From NCBI GenBank assembly GCA_947501885.1, contig CANMXN010000002.1, positions 124,001 to 188,000 of the forward strand: a stretch of DNA of 64,000 nt, read 5' to 3'. Shown one piece after another: positions 1 through 9,796 of the stretch. This DNA is from an uncultured Sphingorhabdus sp. GTDB lineage: Bacteria; Pseudomonadota; Alphaproteobacteria; Sphingomonadales; Sphingomonadaceae. A model generated the notes under the pieces. The model made no database searches. It was not told the DNA's origin and was given only the letters and a program-made list of their open reading frames with translations. The translations under genes were made by a program, and so were the position numbers. The first letter of the stretch is position 1, and every line of letters starts with the position of its first letter.

Positions 1-1
1 C

Positions 2-307
2 GTGACATTATTCACCAGCAGCGCATTGGGAGCGGCGGCGGCCACTACGCAAGATTTGGTATTGCCCAGAATGCGCGGAACGGCAACGGCCACATTCTTC
101 CTCTCAACCACTCTAATTGGCCTAGCGCTCGGTCCTTATGCGGCAGGGCAGGTTTCAGTTGTCACAGACAGCCTCTCAACAGGTCTTTTATCAATGTTGG
201 CAATTGCACCCATTGGCACAATCCTTCTCATCATTGCTTATAAAATACTTCCCAAAGCAGAAGCCACGCGCAATGAGAGAGCGCGGGCCGCTGGTGAAGA
301 TATATAG
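2..307 (+). CDS. MFS transporter, C-terminal part (5' end outside window)
   Basis: The reading frame is open from the left edge, so only about the last 101 residues of the protein are seen and the GTG at position 2 is not a real start. Two or three hydrophobic segments alternate with short loops, including one with the pattern FLSTTLIGLALGPYAAG, which is typical of the last transmembrane helices of major facilitator superfamily permeases. It ends in a basic, hydrophilic cytoplasmic tail. The substrate cannot be told. The gene converges on the L,D-transpeptidase gene with a 28-bp gap. Confidence 0.6.
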   Translation: MTLFTSSALGAAAATTQDLVLPRMRGTATATFFLSTTLIGLALGPYAAGQVSVVTDSLSTGLLSMLAIAPIGTILLIIAYKILPKAEATRNERARAAGEDI

Positions 308-335
308 GATAAGATTATTATAATAGTTGAGAGCT

Positions 336-890
336 TCAGATTATTTCCATAATCATATCGCGCGATAGCATCGGCAGTAACTCCATCATCGCATCGCGGG
401 ATATAGCAACGCATCCCTCTGTCGTGCGCGAATCAACGGGTTTTTCATGATTCCATAGATGGAAAAATATCGCGCTACCTTTGCCAGCGAGCGGCGGATC
501 ATCATTATGACCGAGTATCACAATAATATCATATAGCGGGTCATCACGGCGCAGCGTTTCCGCCGAATGGTGATGCGGTAAAAATACGGGGCGGTTATAG
601 CATGGATCACCCGTGCCATCTGACCATCCATCATTTGCGCGGCTCCATCGCCACGGCAATCCTATGCCATCTGGAACGACCAAACGGTTCGGGTTAAACA
701 CAGCAGCGCGCAATGGATAGCGGCCCAAAGGCGTACAGCCATCGCCTTCGACTTTATCGCTTTCGCTGCATGTTCCGCCACGCCCAATGCTGCACGGGGT
801 TTCAAAATCTCCAAACTTTAGGACTAATGCCTTTGTATCAACGATGATGTCATTCATAACTGATGAGCGTCTTTGTTGCTGGTCATTCAT
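336..890 (-). CDS. L,D-transpeptidase family protein (YkuD fold)
   Basis: 184 residues from the first ATG. The YkuD catalytic region is visible near the C-terminus: a histidine around residue 144 (FFHLWNH) and the nucleophilic cysteine around residue 160 (TTEGCVAIS), with the usual spacing of about 16. Family members cross-link peptidoglycan peptides 3-3 or attach proteins to the wall. No signal peptide is evident, which fits a subgroup of short members or a missed start. The first ATG overlaps the ribA stop by four bases (ATGA), so translation is probably coupled. A second ATG 33 bp further in begins the same MND and lies in a duplicated sequence, so the true start could be residue 12. Confidence 0.8.
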   Translation of the reverse strand: MNDQQQRRSSVMNDIIVDTKALVLKFGDFETPCSIGRGGTCSESDKVEGDGCTPLGRYPLRAAVFNPNRLVVPDGIGLPWRWSRANDGWSDGTGDPCYNRPVFLPHHHSAETLRRDDPLYDIIVILGHNDDPPLAGKGSAIFFHLWNHEKPVDSRTTEGCVAISRDAMMELLPMLSRDMIMEII

Positions 891-900
891 AACTGATGAC
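848..900. repeat. 18-bp direct repeat over two candidate start codons
   Basis: GTCATTCATAACTGATGA occurs at 849-866 and again at 882-899, offset by 33 bp (11 codons). On the minus strand each copy contains the end of the ribA coding frame pattern followed by ATGAATGAC, so the duplication yields two alternative in-frame starts for the L,D-transpeptidase. The sequence between the copies is not itself duplicated after the second copy. Confidence 0.7.
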
Positions 901-1930
901 CAGTGCGATCGCGTTTGGTATCCAGATATTTTTCATTATGCGCATTGGGCTGCATCTGTATCGGAACGCGCTCTACCACCTTTATACCTTGCGTTTCTAA
1001 CCCCGCTACTTTTTCAGGGTTATTGGTCATTAAGGCTACTTTATCGAGCCGCAATAGTTTCAACATCTTTGCTGCTATAGAAAAATCACGTGCATCCACG
1101 GCAAACCCCAGACGCACATTGGCATCGACCGTATCAAAGCCCTGGTCTTGCAGCGCATAAGCGCGCAATTTGTTAATGAGTCCAATCGCACGTCCTTCTT
1201 GACGCAGATAGAGAAGCACTCCCCAATTTTGCGCCATTTGATCCAAAGCATGATGAAGCTGCGGCCCGCAATCACATTTCAGCGACCCAAGCACATCACC
1301 TGTCAAACATTCGCTATGCAAACGTGTCAGCGGTGCTGTCTCATCGGGCCTACCAACAATCAGGGCCACATGCTCGCTGCCATCAGCATCACTACGAAAG
1401 GCAATGATCTGCGCATCTTGATGGGCGGTTATTGGCAATTTGGCGCGTGATGCTATACGCAAATTATCACTATCTTGATAAGCCTTAACATCGGCACTGC
1501 TCACCATTTGCGCATCTTTATCAGTATCAACAACCACCAAAGCTGGTAATATACCCGCTAGCCGCGCTAATTCCATAGCCGCTTGTGCCGATTGTGGTTT
1601 TTGCAGTTCATGCGCAACAAATGGTCCTTTCATTGGATATTCTAAATCCAAAACTGGGTCAGCAATGGCTATTGCGCTCTGCGGATTAAGCACTTCTCCC
1701 GTTGAAATACATATCGGCAAATCTGTGTCTGCTGCGGCTTTTTGGTTGGTAATATTAAGCGTTGCAGCACGGCCAGCACTTATAATCATTTTCTCTACGC
1801 CATCATCACCATGCCATGTCTCTACCGCGCGCACACAGAGATGCTCATCGATGCATATTGTCCAGCCCCGTTTTAGCGCATCAATAGCGCGCGCCGCTTG
1901 CCGAGGGTCAGAAGAAGTGCTTACGCTCAA
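887..1930 (-). CDS. ribA: GTP cyclohydrolase II (with N-terminal extension)
   Basis: 347 residues. The C-terminal half carries the RibA zinc and catalytic motifs: RLHSECLTGDVLGSLKCDCG (zinc cysteines), RQEGRAIGLINKLRAYALQD and TNNPEKV. The enzyme opens GTP to give the first riboflavin precursor. About 150-200 N-terminal residues precede the domain and recall a degenerate DHBP-synthase-like half, as in many alphaproteobacterial RibA proteins; I see no clear RibB active site there. The start is a TTG whose first bases overlap the xthA stop (TTGA), so xthA, ribA and the L,D-transpeptidase gene are probably one transcript. An upstream start is excluded by the overlap only if coupling holds. Confidence 0.9.
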   Translation of the reverse strand: MSVSTSSDPRQAARAIDALKRGWTICIDEHLCVRAVETWHGDDGVEKMIISAGRAATLNITNQKAAADTDLPICISTGEVLNPQSAIAIADPVLDLEYPMKGPFVAHELQKPQSAQAAMELARLAGILPALVVVDTDKDAQMVSSADVKAYQDSDNLRIASRAKLPITAHQDAQIIAFRSDADGSEHVALIVGRPDETAPLTRLHSECLTGDVLGSLKCDCGPQLHHALDQMAQNWGVLLYLRQEGRAIGLINKLRAYALQDQGFDTVDANVRLGFAVDARDFSIAAKMLKLLRLDKVALMTNNPEKVAGLETQGIKVVERVPIQMQPNAHNEKYLDTKRDRTGHQL

Positions 1931-2721
1931 AAATTAAACTCGCTGGTTATGGGGATATGATCTGATGGTTTTTCCCAATCACGGCAATATTCCGAGATAT
2001 GGTGCGAAACCACCTTATCAACCAGCTCTGGCGTTACCCACATATGGTCCAATCTACGGCCTCGATCAGATGCGAGTCTATCTTTTGCACGGTAACTCCA
2101 CCATGTGAAAAGCCGCTCTGGATCTTCGATAAATTTGCGTCCAATATCAGTCCAATTGCCAGCAGCTTTCAATATATCCATCGTTTCCACTTCAATTGGC
2201 GTATGGCTGACTACTTTTAAGAGCTGTTTATGATTCCATACATCACTGGGAAGCGGAGCAACATTAAAATCGCCTGTAACGATTGTTGGTTTTTCAATCG
2301 TCTTTGACCATTCCGTCATACGCGCGAAGAAATCAAGCTTTTGACCAAATTTCGGATTTTCTTCTCTATCGGCAATATCACCACCAGCAGGAATATAGAC
2401 ATTTTCTAAACGCGCACCACTGGGTAAGGCCGCGCCAACATGCCGCGCTTCCCCATTGGCTTGCCAATCAAAGGTCTCAACATTCGTGAGAGGTATTTTG
2501 CTCAAAGTTGCCACGCCATGATGCATTTTTTGGCCATTAATGGCCATATATACATATCCTAATTCCTCAAATTTTGCTCTGGGGAATAAATCATCCGCAA
2601 CCTTGGTTTCTTGCAGGCATAATATATCGGGCGCTTCTTGCTTGAGAAAATCCTCTACAATCCCAATACGTGCACGTACTGAATTGATATTCCATGATGT
2701 TATTTTAACTTTATTGCTCAT
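1927..2721 (-). CDS. xthA: Exodeoxyribonuclease III / AP endonuclease
   Basis: 264 residues, full length for the ExoIII branch of the EEP nuclease fold. Visible motifs are ITSWNINSVRAR at the N-terminus, LCLQETKV (metal-binding Glu), GDFNVAP around residue 150 (catalytic Asp/Asn) and the terminal SDHIPI (catalytic Asp-His). It cuts at abasic sites in base excision repair and removes 3' blocks. It heads a minus-strand run with ribA directly downstream. No clear Shine-Dalgarno sequence precedes the ATG. Confidence 0.92.
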   Translation of the reverse strand: MSNKVKITSWNINSVRARIGIVEDFLKQEAPDILCLQETKVADDLFPRAKFEELGYVYMAINGQKMHHGVATLSKIPLTNVETFDWQANGEARHVGAALPSGARLENVYIPAGGDIADREENPKFGQKLDFFARMTEWSKTIEKPTIVTGDFNVAPLPSDVWNHKQLLKVVSHTPIEVETMDILKAAGNWTDIGRKFIEDPERLFTWWSYRAKDRLASDRGRRLDHMWVTPELVDKVVSHHISEYCRDWEKPSDHIPITSEFNF

Positions 2722-3102
2722 AGAATCGGCTTAGTATGTACATGATCATTCAGCAAGCTTCAGCTGTGATTATTTTTCATTCTTTAAACAAATTAGCCCC
2801 CATCTCGGGGGCATAAGAGATGGGGGCCAAAGTAGCGTGTAAAACGCTTATCAGAATAATTTTTAGACATAACTGTGATCAGGGGCATTTGATTGAAATA
2901 TCTAAACTCTGATTTGTAAAATATAGTATATTGAATCTGTCCCCAATATGAACAAACTGTCATCTTCAAGCTATTCAACGATATATAAGATCGACTAATC
3001 GCATAAATTATTATCGCTAATGCAGATTAAATCCACTTTCCACATAGGCGCGAATCCTATTTATTTGCTCAAGAGAACATCGTGATCATATTTGGAGAAA
3101 AG
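2722..3102. other. Intergenic region between lolA and xthA
   Basis: No convincing gene is seen in these 381 bp. It contains the 11-bp-stem hairpin listed separately at 2796-2827 and otherwise AT-rich sequence. The promoter of xthA probably lies in it, but I cannot point to clear -35/-10 boxes. Confidence 0.5.
2796..2827 (-). terminator. Hairpin, possible terminator after lolA
   Basis: GCCCCCATCTC (2796-2806) and GAGATGGGGGC (2817-2827) are perfect 11-bp arms around a 10-base loop. Reading the minus strand, the second arm is followed by TAATTTGTTT, a weak U-rich tract. It lies about 275 bp downstream of the lolA stop, further than usual, so the link to lolA is uncertain. Confidence 0.4.
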
Positions 3103-3765
3103 TTAACGGCGCGGACCGCGACTGCGGCGGCGCGGGTCACGCCATCTAAATGCAGATGATTTAACGCTAATATTAAATTTCACATTGCTCAATTGTACAG
3201 TCGTACGATTATTCTTTGAATCTAACGCGACCCACCCAACGAGGTTTAACCCCGCTGGTGCATTAGCCCTGCGGTTAAAGAACATAGTAATAACGCCATA
3301 TTCTGGCCTTTTAGGATCACGCACCTCTACACTGACAACATTATCATTGGCAGTAGGGATAATCTTACCAAATTTGCTAAGGTCTTTATTCGGATCAAGT
3401 AGAACCGATAAGGGGCTATTTTTTATAGGCCAGCTTTGCACTTGGTTCACTTCATAATCAATCATATTAAGTGCTCGGCCATCAGCCACAATCAACAAAG
3501 AGGCATCATTTTTATATTGAAAACGCAATTTCCCTGGGCGCTTTAATATCATTGTACCATTAACGCTTTGTCCCAAACGGTTGGTTTGCACAAAATTAGC
3601 CGTCATGGTGCTTACAGCCTTGAGATGGCTGGTCACTTCAGCCAATTTTTGTGCCGTAGTTTTTTGCCCTTGTGCATAGGTAATACTCGGCATAGCCACC
3701 ATAGGTATCACCGCCCCAATGAGCAGCGCCGCAGACAAATGCTTATATCTTTTCATGATCGTCAT
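3103..3765 (-). CDS. lolA: LolA-like outer-membrane lipoprotein carrier
   Basis: 220 residues from the chosen start. A basic N-terminus and hydrophobic stretch ending in TYAQG form a signal peptide, consistent with a periplasmic protein. The core matches LolA: MTANFVQTNRLGQSVNGTMILKRPG, then LRFQYKND and a half-barrel of beta strands. LolA shuttles lipoproteins from the LolCDE complex to LolB. The ATG at 3765 is preferred over one 20 codons upstream because AAGGA lies 7 bases before it. The last residues are an arginine-rich tail (RRRSRGPRR). It sits 85 bp after ftsK in the same direction, a pairing common in alphaproteobacteria. Confidence 0.85.
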   Translation of the reverse strand: MTIMKRYKHLSAALLIGAVIPMVAMPSITYAQGQKTTAQKLAEVTSHLKAVSTMTANFVQTNRLGQSVNGTMILKRPGKLRFQYKNDASLLIVADGRALNMIDYEVNQVQSWPIKNSPLSVLLDPNKDLSKFGKIIPTANDNVVSVEVRDPKRPEYGVITMFFNRRANAPAGLNLVGWVALDSKNNRTTVQLSNVKFNISVKSSAFRWRDPRRRSRGPRR

Positions 3766-3850
3766 TGTATATCCTTCATTCGCATTTATAGCACCACAAT
3801 AAGGTTGAACATAATCTGAACTCATTCGTCAGAATAGCTACACTGAAAAT

Positions 3851-6172
3851 TTATAGCGGCTGTCCATTTTGATCGCGCAATACTTCACGGCGACCAATAT
3901 GATTGGGCGGCGATACCATGCCTTCATCTTCCATACGGTCAATGAGACGCGCTGCGCTGTTATAACCAATGCGCATCTGCCTTTGAATCCAACTGGTTGA
4001 GGCTTTTTGACTTTCAAATACAATCTGACAAGCTTTACGAAACTGTTCATCTTCGGGATTATCCGCTTTCAATCCATCCAAGGCAAATCCGCCATCTTCA
4101 GGTTCCTCTGTAACCGCCTGAATATATTCTGGTTGCCCTTGTTCGCGCCAATAATCCGCCACACGGCGCACTTCTTCGTCAGATACAAATGGTCCATGAA
4201 TGCGCGTTAATTGCTTGCCGCCCGCCATATAGAGCATATCACCTTTACCCAGCAATTGTTCTGCGCCCTGCTCTCCCAAAATTGTGCGTGAATCAATTTT
4301 TGATGTCACATGGAAACTAATGCGTGTGGGCAAATTGGCTTTAATAACGCCCGTAATCACATCGACCGAGGGGCGCTGCGTTGCCATAATCAGATGAATA
4401 CCAGCCGCGCGTGCTTTTTGTGCTAAGCGCTGAATTAAAAACTCAACCTCTTTACCAGCCGTCATCATAAGGTCAGCAAGCTCATCAACCACCACCACAA
4501 TTTGCGGCATTACTTCATAATCAAGGCTTTCTTCTTCATATTGCGGTTGCCCCGTCATTTGGTCATAACCGACCTGTACCTTACGGCCCAATGGCTGACC
4601 TTTGGCTTTCGCGGCTCTAATCTTATCATTAAAGTTCGATAAGTTACGCACCGATAATGATGACATCATACGGTAACGTTCTTCCATCTGTTCCACGGCC
4701 CATTTAAGCGCACGCACAGCTTTTGCGGGTTCCGTTACCACGGGTGAGAGCAAGTGCGGAATATCATCATAAATGCTAAGTTCTAGCATTTTGGGGTCGA
4801 TCATAATCAATCGGCATTGATCGGGTGTCATCCGATAAAGCAGGGATAATATCATACAATTTAATCCCACCGATTTACCCGAACCCGTGGTACCCGCCAC
4901 AAGCAAATGCGGCATTGGTGCAAGATCAGCAATCACAGGATCACCTGAAATATTTTTACCCAAGATAATAGGCAATTGACCATCTTGACCAACAAAATCG
5001 TCAGATTCGACCATTTCGGAAAGTGAAACCATCTCGCGTTCTGAATTGGGCAATTCAATTCCCATCACAGTGCGCCCTGGTATCGTGGAAACGCGGGCTG
5101 ATAAGGCCGACATATTGCGCGCAATATCCTCTGCAAGTTGAATAACACGGCTTGATTTTACGCCAGCCGCTGGTTCCAGTTCATACATAGTAACAACAGG
5201 TCCTGGCCGAACAGCCCGAATTTCGCCTTGAACTTTAAAGTCATCAAGTACAGTTTCAAGCAATCTCGCATTACGCTCTAGCGCCGCTTTATCAAGCTTT
5301 TGCACAGCCACTTCTGGAGGAGGGTCAAGCAAATCAACCGATGGCAGAGTATAATTGCTTAAAAAGTCACCCTGCCTTGCGCCCGTTGAGAAACTTGCTT
5401 TTTTAGGGGCTTTGGTGGGTTCTGCTATTTCTGGTACTGGCCTATCATCAGCAACCACCTGTTTTCTTGGTGCAGGCTCTTGTTTCGTTTTGGCTGTTAC
5501 TATTTCTGTTTCATCACCAACTTCTGCCTTTTGTTTTTTGGCGAACTTTAATCCCAGTCCAAAACTAGGTCGCTTAAATTCAGGGATATTAATGATACGA
5601 TCTTCCAGACGAAGCGCACGGATCAATATCAAGAAACCACCAATGAATGTGCTTCCCAATAATATTATACGCAGCATCATCTGCCAATTCGTGCTGACTA
5701 GCGCAACCAATTCATTTGCCAATTTAGATAGTAATAATGAAATAACCCCGCCCCATCCAGCAGGCAAGCTCACTTTGCTTTCTTGTTGCCAAAAAGCCAT
5801 AGCAAAACCGATAAGCAATATACCGATTAGCGTTAATATTATTTGCCTCCGCCAATAAGGCTGCGGTTGGTTTTTCCACATACGCCGCGTAAAAATGAAC
5901 ATTAGCGGCAGTAATAATATTGCAGGCAAGCCGAATATCGTTAAGGCACCATCAGCAATATAAGCGCCCATAGAACCCAATAGATTATGTGATGCTCCAG
6001 AAGATGCGCTATTAAATGCATTGTCTTCGGCTGCATAACTTAAAATAGAAATCAAATAGATAATGGCAAATAAGCCAAGGACAATAGCACCAATAAGCGT
6101 ACCGCTGCGCAATATACTCAATCTTATCATTTCACGCCAATTCGCGCCTGATGTCTTGATATTGGATGCCAT
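3851..6172 (-). CDS. ftsK: DNA translocase FtsK
   Basis: 773 residues. Four N-terminal transmembrane helices lie within about residues 20-190, followed by a charged/proline linker, the alpha/beta motor with Walker A VAGTTGSGKSVGLN near residue 430 and Walker B IVVVVDELADLMM, and a C-terminal gamma winged helix (about residues 705-773) that reads polar DNA motifs. The protein is anchored at the septum, pumps chromosome DNA and activates XerCD at dif. The short linker, compared with E. coli FtsK, is normal for alphaproteobacteria. The promoter should lie in the 188-bp gap shared with the divergent monooxygenase gene. Confidence 0.95.
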   Translation of the reverse strand: MASNIKTSGANWREMIRLSILRSGTLIGAIVLGLFAIIYLISILSYAAEDNAFNSASSGASHNLLGSMGAYIADGALTIFGLPAILLLPLMFIFTRRMWKNQPQPYWRRQIILTLIGILLIGFAMAFWQQESKVSLPAGWGGVISLLLSKLANELVALVSTNWQMMLRIILLGSTFIGGFLILIRALRLEDRIINIPEFKRPSFGLGLKFAKKQKAEVGDETEIVTAKTKQEPAPRKQVVADDRPVPEIAEPTKAPKKASFSTGARQGDFLSNYTLPSVDLLDPPPEVAVQKLDKAALERNARLLETVLDDFKVQGEIRAVRPGPVVTMYELEPAAGVKSSRVIQLAEDIARNMSALSARVSTIPGRTVMGIELPNSEREMVSLSEMVESDDFVGQDGQLPIILGKNISGDPVIADLAPMPHLLVAGTTGSGKSVGLNCMILSLLYRMTPDQCRLIMIDPKMLELSIYDDIPHLLSPVVTEPAKAVRALKWAVEQMEERYRMMSSLSVRNLSNFNDKIRAAKAKGQPLGRKVQVGYDQMTGQPQYEEESLDYEVMPQIVVVVDELADLMMTAGKEVEFLIQRLAQKARAAGIHLIMATQRPSVDVITGVIKANLPTRISFHVTSKIDSRTILGEQGAEQLLGKGDMLYMAGGKQLTRIHGPFVSDEEVRRVADYWREQGQPEYIQAVTEEPEDGGFALDGLKADNPEDEQFRKACQIVFESQKASTSWIQRQMRIGYNSAARLIDRMEDEGMVSPPNHIGRREVLRDQNGQPL

Positions 6173-6360
6173 ATTGGCAATTTCCCTTATGCATTATTAT
6201 TAATCTATAGGCCTTTTGCGCCTTATAAGGACTCCGCGTCAAGAGTCTGGTGCAAATCAGTCAAATTTTTGCTAGATATTTTTACAAATCACCATAAGAC
6301 ATAATGGCGGCTTACACGATCTTTACTCAAGATTAATTGCCAAATAGCGGATGGAAAACG

Positions 6361-7584
6361 ATGGAAACACAAAAAATAACGTCAGATGTTATCATCGTCG
6401 GCGGGGGGTTAATCGGCCTCTTACAATCTTTATCACTGGCACAATATGGTATTACCAGCAATATTATCGATCATAGCGATACCCAAGTGATGCAGGACCT
6501 AAAATTTGATGGTCGAACATCAGCAATCATCAGCTCTAGCCTTAAAATGCTCAAAATGCTGAACCTTGACCCAGAGATATTAGGCAAAGGGCAAGCCATC
6601 GAGAAAATTATTGTGCGTGATGGGTATAATGGCCCGCCCATAGATTTTCATGATGATGAAACATTGGCCATTGTTTATGAAAATCAAAATTTGCGCAGAG
6701 CATTGTTAGAGGCGGTATTGCATAATGAACATATTACCACCTTCTTTCCTGCTAAAATTCTCGAACAAAATATCAATGACTATGGTGCTGATATTCTTTT
6801 GGATAATGGGTGCATGCTGTCAGCATCGCTAATCATTGGTGCCGATGGACGCAATAGCGATATCCGCAATAAGGCTGGAATAAAGCTATCACAATGGAAT
6901 TATGACCATCATGCTCTGGTAGGAGCTATTAGGCATAAAAAGCCACATAATAATATTGCCTATGAGCTATTTTTTCCTGATGGCCCTCTGGCTTTATTGC
7001 CCATGGAAACAAACGAAGAAGGTTTATTTCGTACATCCTTAATTTGGTCCGTTCCATCTTCACAGCATCAGGCCTATCGCAAATTATCGCACAAGATTTT
7101 CTGTCACGAACTGAACAAAAAAACGGGAGATCTAATCGGCGCATGTGATTTATCAGCACCCTTGATTAGCTATCCCCTTGGCTTTCACAGTGCGGCAGAT
7201 ATTACAGCAAAGCGCACAGCCTTAATTGGCGATAGTGCGCACCGCGTGCATCCTATTGCAGGCCAAGGTTTAAATTTAGGCTTTAGAGATGTCGCAGCCC
7301 TCACAGAGATATTAGTCGAGGGTGTGCGCCTTGGCCTTGATTGCGGTGATGCCCAATTATTAGACCGCTATGAACGTTGGCGCAGCGTTGATAATCTCTC
7401 AGTCTCTGTTGCTACCGATAGTATTAATCACATCTATGCGATGCGAGGCAAAACCGCATCTAACATTCGCAAGCTTGGTATGGGTTTAATCCAAAAGTCC
7501 GATATTATAAAAAATTACCTAACCCATGAAGCGCGAGGCACTGCGGGAGAGTTACCCAAAATGCTCTCGGGTCATGCCATTTAA
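6361..7584 (+). CDS. UbiH/Coq6-family FAD-dependent aromatic monooxygenase
   Basis: 407 residues from ATG 6361; an in-frame TTG 24 bp upstream is less likely. The N-terminal dinucleotide motif is VIIVGGGLIGLLQS, and the second FAD motif is GDSAHRVHPIAGQGLNLGFRD near residue 295, with the DG motif GADGRNSD in between. This pattern defines the UbiH/UbiF/Coq6 group, which hydroxylates the ring in ubiquinone synthesis. Which ring position is modified cannot be told from sequence. It is divergent from ftsK and converges on the OmpA lipoprotein gene. Confidence 0.82.
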   Translation: METQKITSDVIIVGGGLIGLLQSLSLAQYGITSNIIDHSDTQVMQDLKFDGRTSAIISSSLKMLKMLNLDPEILGKGQAIEKIIVRDGYNGPPIDFHDDETLAIVYENQNLRRALLEAVLHNEHITTFFPAKILEQNINDYGADILLDNGCMLSASLIIGADGRNSDIRNKAGIKLSQWNYDHHALVGAIRHKKPHNNIAYELFFPDGPLALLPMETNEEGLFRTSLIWSVPSSQHQAYRKLSHKIFCHELNKKTGDLIGACDLSAPLISYPLGFHSAADITAKRTALIGDSAHRVHPIAGQGLNLGFRDVAALTEILVEGVRLGLDCGDAQLLDRYERWRSVDNLSVSVATDSINHIYAMRGKTASNIRKLGMGLIQKSDIIKNYLTHEARGTAGELPKMLSGHAI

Positions 7585-7630
7585 GTCTGATCTTCTTCAG
7601 TTATTGGGAGTTATAGGGAATATTCAGTTT

Positions 7631-8302
7631 TTAAGCCCCTTCAGTTATCGGAACGAGGCGAATTTCAACGCGCCGATTAGAAGCGCGCCCTTCCTCGGTT
7701 ATATTCGAAGCCTTAGGTTGGCTCTCACCAAAACCGCGCGTTGCTATACGGGCGCTATTAACACCGCGTGTATTTAAATAGCCTGAAACGCTATTAGCAC
7801 GGCGTTCTGACAAGGCTTGATTGTAACTATCGCTTCCCGTGGAATCGGTATGTCCCAAAATGTCGATATATGTTTTGTCAAATTCACCCAATGTTGATGC
7901 AACACGGTCCAATGTAGCGCGAAACTCTGGTCCAATATTGGCACTATTCACATCAAAAGTCACTTCCGAAGGCAAATCCAAAATAATATTATCGCCATCA
8001 CGCACGACATCTACACCTGTACCTGCTGTTTCTCTGCGCAAACGACGTTCTTGATCATCCATATACCGGCCAATTCCCGCACCTGCGAGCGCACCGATAC
8101 CAGCGCCCAATATTTTTTCGGTGCGATCATTACGCCCGCCAATAATATCACCCAATAAATATCCGCCCAAAGCGCCACCAGCACCGCCGATAGCCGTTTT
8201 TGAAATTGATTTTTTTCCTGTTTCAGGGTTTGTGACACAAGCTTGAAGGCTTAATGCTACACCCATCAACGGGATAAATAATATCCTTTTATTTTTAAGC
8301 AT
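7631..8302 (-). CDS. OmpA-family lipoprotein with glycine zipper
   Basis: 223 residues from the third of three consecutive ATG codons; AAAGGA stands 2, 5 and 8 bases before the first (8308), second and third, and the third spacing is best. A signal peptide with lipobox SLQAC gives a predicted lipoprotein cysteine near residue 22. Next comes a glycine-zipper stretch (IGGAGGALGGYLLG and GAGIGALAGAGIGRYM) and then an OmpA C-terminal domain with the peptidoglycan-binding pattern GHTDSTGS...NQALSERRANSV. The layout matches YiaD-type proteins tethering outer membrane and wall. Its role here is inferred from domains only. Confidence 0.85.
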   Translation of the reverse strand: MLKNKRILFIPLMGVALSLQACVTNPETGKKSISKTAIGGAGGALGGYLLGDIIGGRNDRTEKILGAGIGALAGAGIGRYMDDQERRLRRETAGTGVDVVRDGDNIILDLPSEVTFDVNSANIGPEFRATLDRVASTLGEFDKTYIDILGHTDSTGSDSYNQALSERRANSVSGYLNTRGVNSARIATRGFGESQPKASNITEEGRASNRRVEIRLVPITEGA

Positions 8303-8482
8303 CATCATATTCCTTTCGAATAATCATCATAACATCATTCATATTTAAAGTGCTTGGCTAATATGTTCGCACCAGCAAAATAAAATATTTACACTCCCAA
8401 TATGAACCTGTGATGATTAAAATGATATTCTTGTAAAACTCAAAATTTTCGATAAACCAGCAATAATGATGATTATCCGACA

Positions 8483-9796
8483 ATGCAGATGACAGCTTTC
8501 CCATGGTTAGACGCAGCCATCATTATGGCTTTGATCGCGCTTAATGGCGTTTTTGCTATGTCCGAATTGGCCATAGTGTCGGCGCGCACTGCCAAGTTAC
8601 AAGCGATGGTTCAAAAAGGGAATAAAGGAGCAGCCATCGCTATTCACTTAGCAGCCAATCCGGGTAAATTTTTATCTACTGTACAAATCGGTATCACCTT
8701 AATCGGCATTATCAATGGTGCCTATTCAGGGGCAAGCCTTGGCGGCCCTGTTGCCGAACGTCTTGCTTTCATTGGCATGGAATCATCAATAGCAGTAACA
8801 TTAGGCTTCGGTCTTGTGATCGGAATAACCACCTATTTTTCATTGGTTATTGGTGAATTGGTGCCTAAACAATTTGCCCTTGTTGCCCCCGAAACCCTTG
8901 CCGCTATAATGGCGCGGCCCATGCACTGGCTTTCTATCATAGCAGCTCCCTTTGTATGGGTATTGGACAAAAGCAGCGCACTTATCTTTCGCGCTTTGGG
9001 CTTGCGCCGCGACAGCCGAAATGCATTATCTGCCGAAGAATTAAAAATGACATTCGCTGAAGCAACCTCGGCTGGTATCATCGAAGAGCATGAACAAAAA
9101 GTTATTGCTGGCGTAGTAAGGCTAGCCGATAGACCCGTGCGCGAAGTGATGACGCCGCGTACAGAGGTCGACTGGATCGCAGTGGATGCCTCTATTCAAG
9201 ATGTGAATGATAAGCTGGTTAATTCACCCCACACACGGTTGCCCGTTGCAGAGGAAAATGTCGATAACATCATTGGGGTTGTTCAGGCCCGCGATATCAT
9301 GCGTGGGCAAATTTTGGGACAGACAATGAATATGCGCTCTTTAATGCGCCGCGCCACTATAGTACCCGACCAATTAGACGCGATGGATGCGCTGGAACAA
9401 TTGCGCAGTGCAGAGGTTCCTATGCTATTGGTCCATGACGAATATGGTCATTTCGAAGGTATCGTAACCCCCAATGATTTGCTTACTGCTATTGCTGGCG
9501 AATTTGCATCGGACCGCGACATAGGTGCTGCCCCTGGTATTATAACATTGAACGATGGCTCACATATTATATCGGGCGCTATGTCGGCCGATAATATGGC
9601 GGAATTATATGGTATAGTGCTGGCTGAAGATCGCGATTATGCAACGGTCGCTGGTCATGCTCTTCATGTCCTTAGACGTCTTCCGAGCGAAGGAGACAGT
9701 TTCAATGACCAAGGATGGCGGTTTGAGATCATAGATATGGACGGTAGAAAGATTGATAAATTACGCCTATCCAAAATCGAAAGTGATGAAACATAA
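8483..9796 (+). CDS. CNNM/HlyC-CorC family membrane protein with CBS pair
   Basis: 437 residues. Roughly the first 190 form a DUF21/CNNM domain with four hydrophobic helices, including ALNGVFAMSELAIVSAR and VIGELVPKQFAL. A CBS pair follows (REVMTPRTEVDWIAVD; about residues 210-330), and a CorC_HlyC domain ends the protein. Relatives act in magnesium or divalent-cation transport or its regulation; the older name hemolysin is misleading. It stands alone, with a good bidirectional terminator directly after the stop. Confidence 0.88.
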   Translation: MQMTAFPWLDAAIIMALIALNGVFAMSELAIVSARTAKLQAMVQKGNKGAAIAIHLAANPGKFLSTVQIGITLIGIINGAYSGASLGGPVAERLAFIGMESSIAVTLGFGLVIGITTYFSLVIGELVPKQFALVAPETLAAIMARPMHWLSIIAAPFVWVLDKSSALIFRALGLRRDSRNALSAEELKMTFAEATSAGIIEEHEQKVIAGVVRLADRPVREVMTPRTEVDWIAVDASIQDVNDKLVNSPHTRLPVAEENVDNIIGVVQARDIMRGQILGQTMNMRSLMRRATIVPDQLDAMDALEQLRSAEVPMLLVHDEYGHFEGIVTPNDLLTAIAGEFASDRDIGAAPGIITLNDGSHIISGAMSADNMAELYGIVLAEDRDYATVAGHALHVLRRLPSEGDSFNDQGWRFEIIDMDGRKIDKLRLSKIESDET

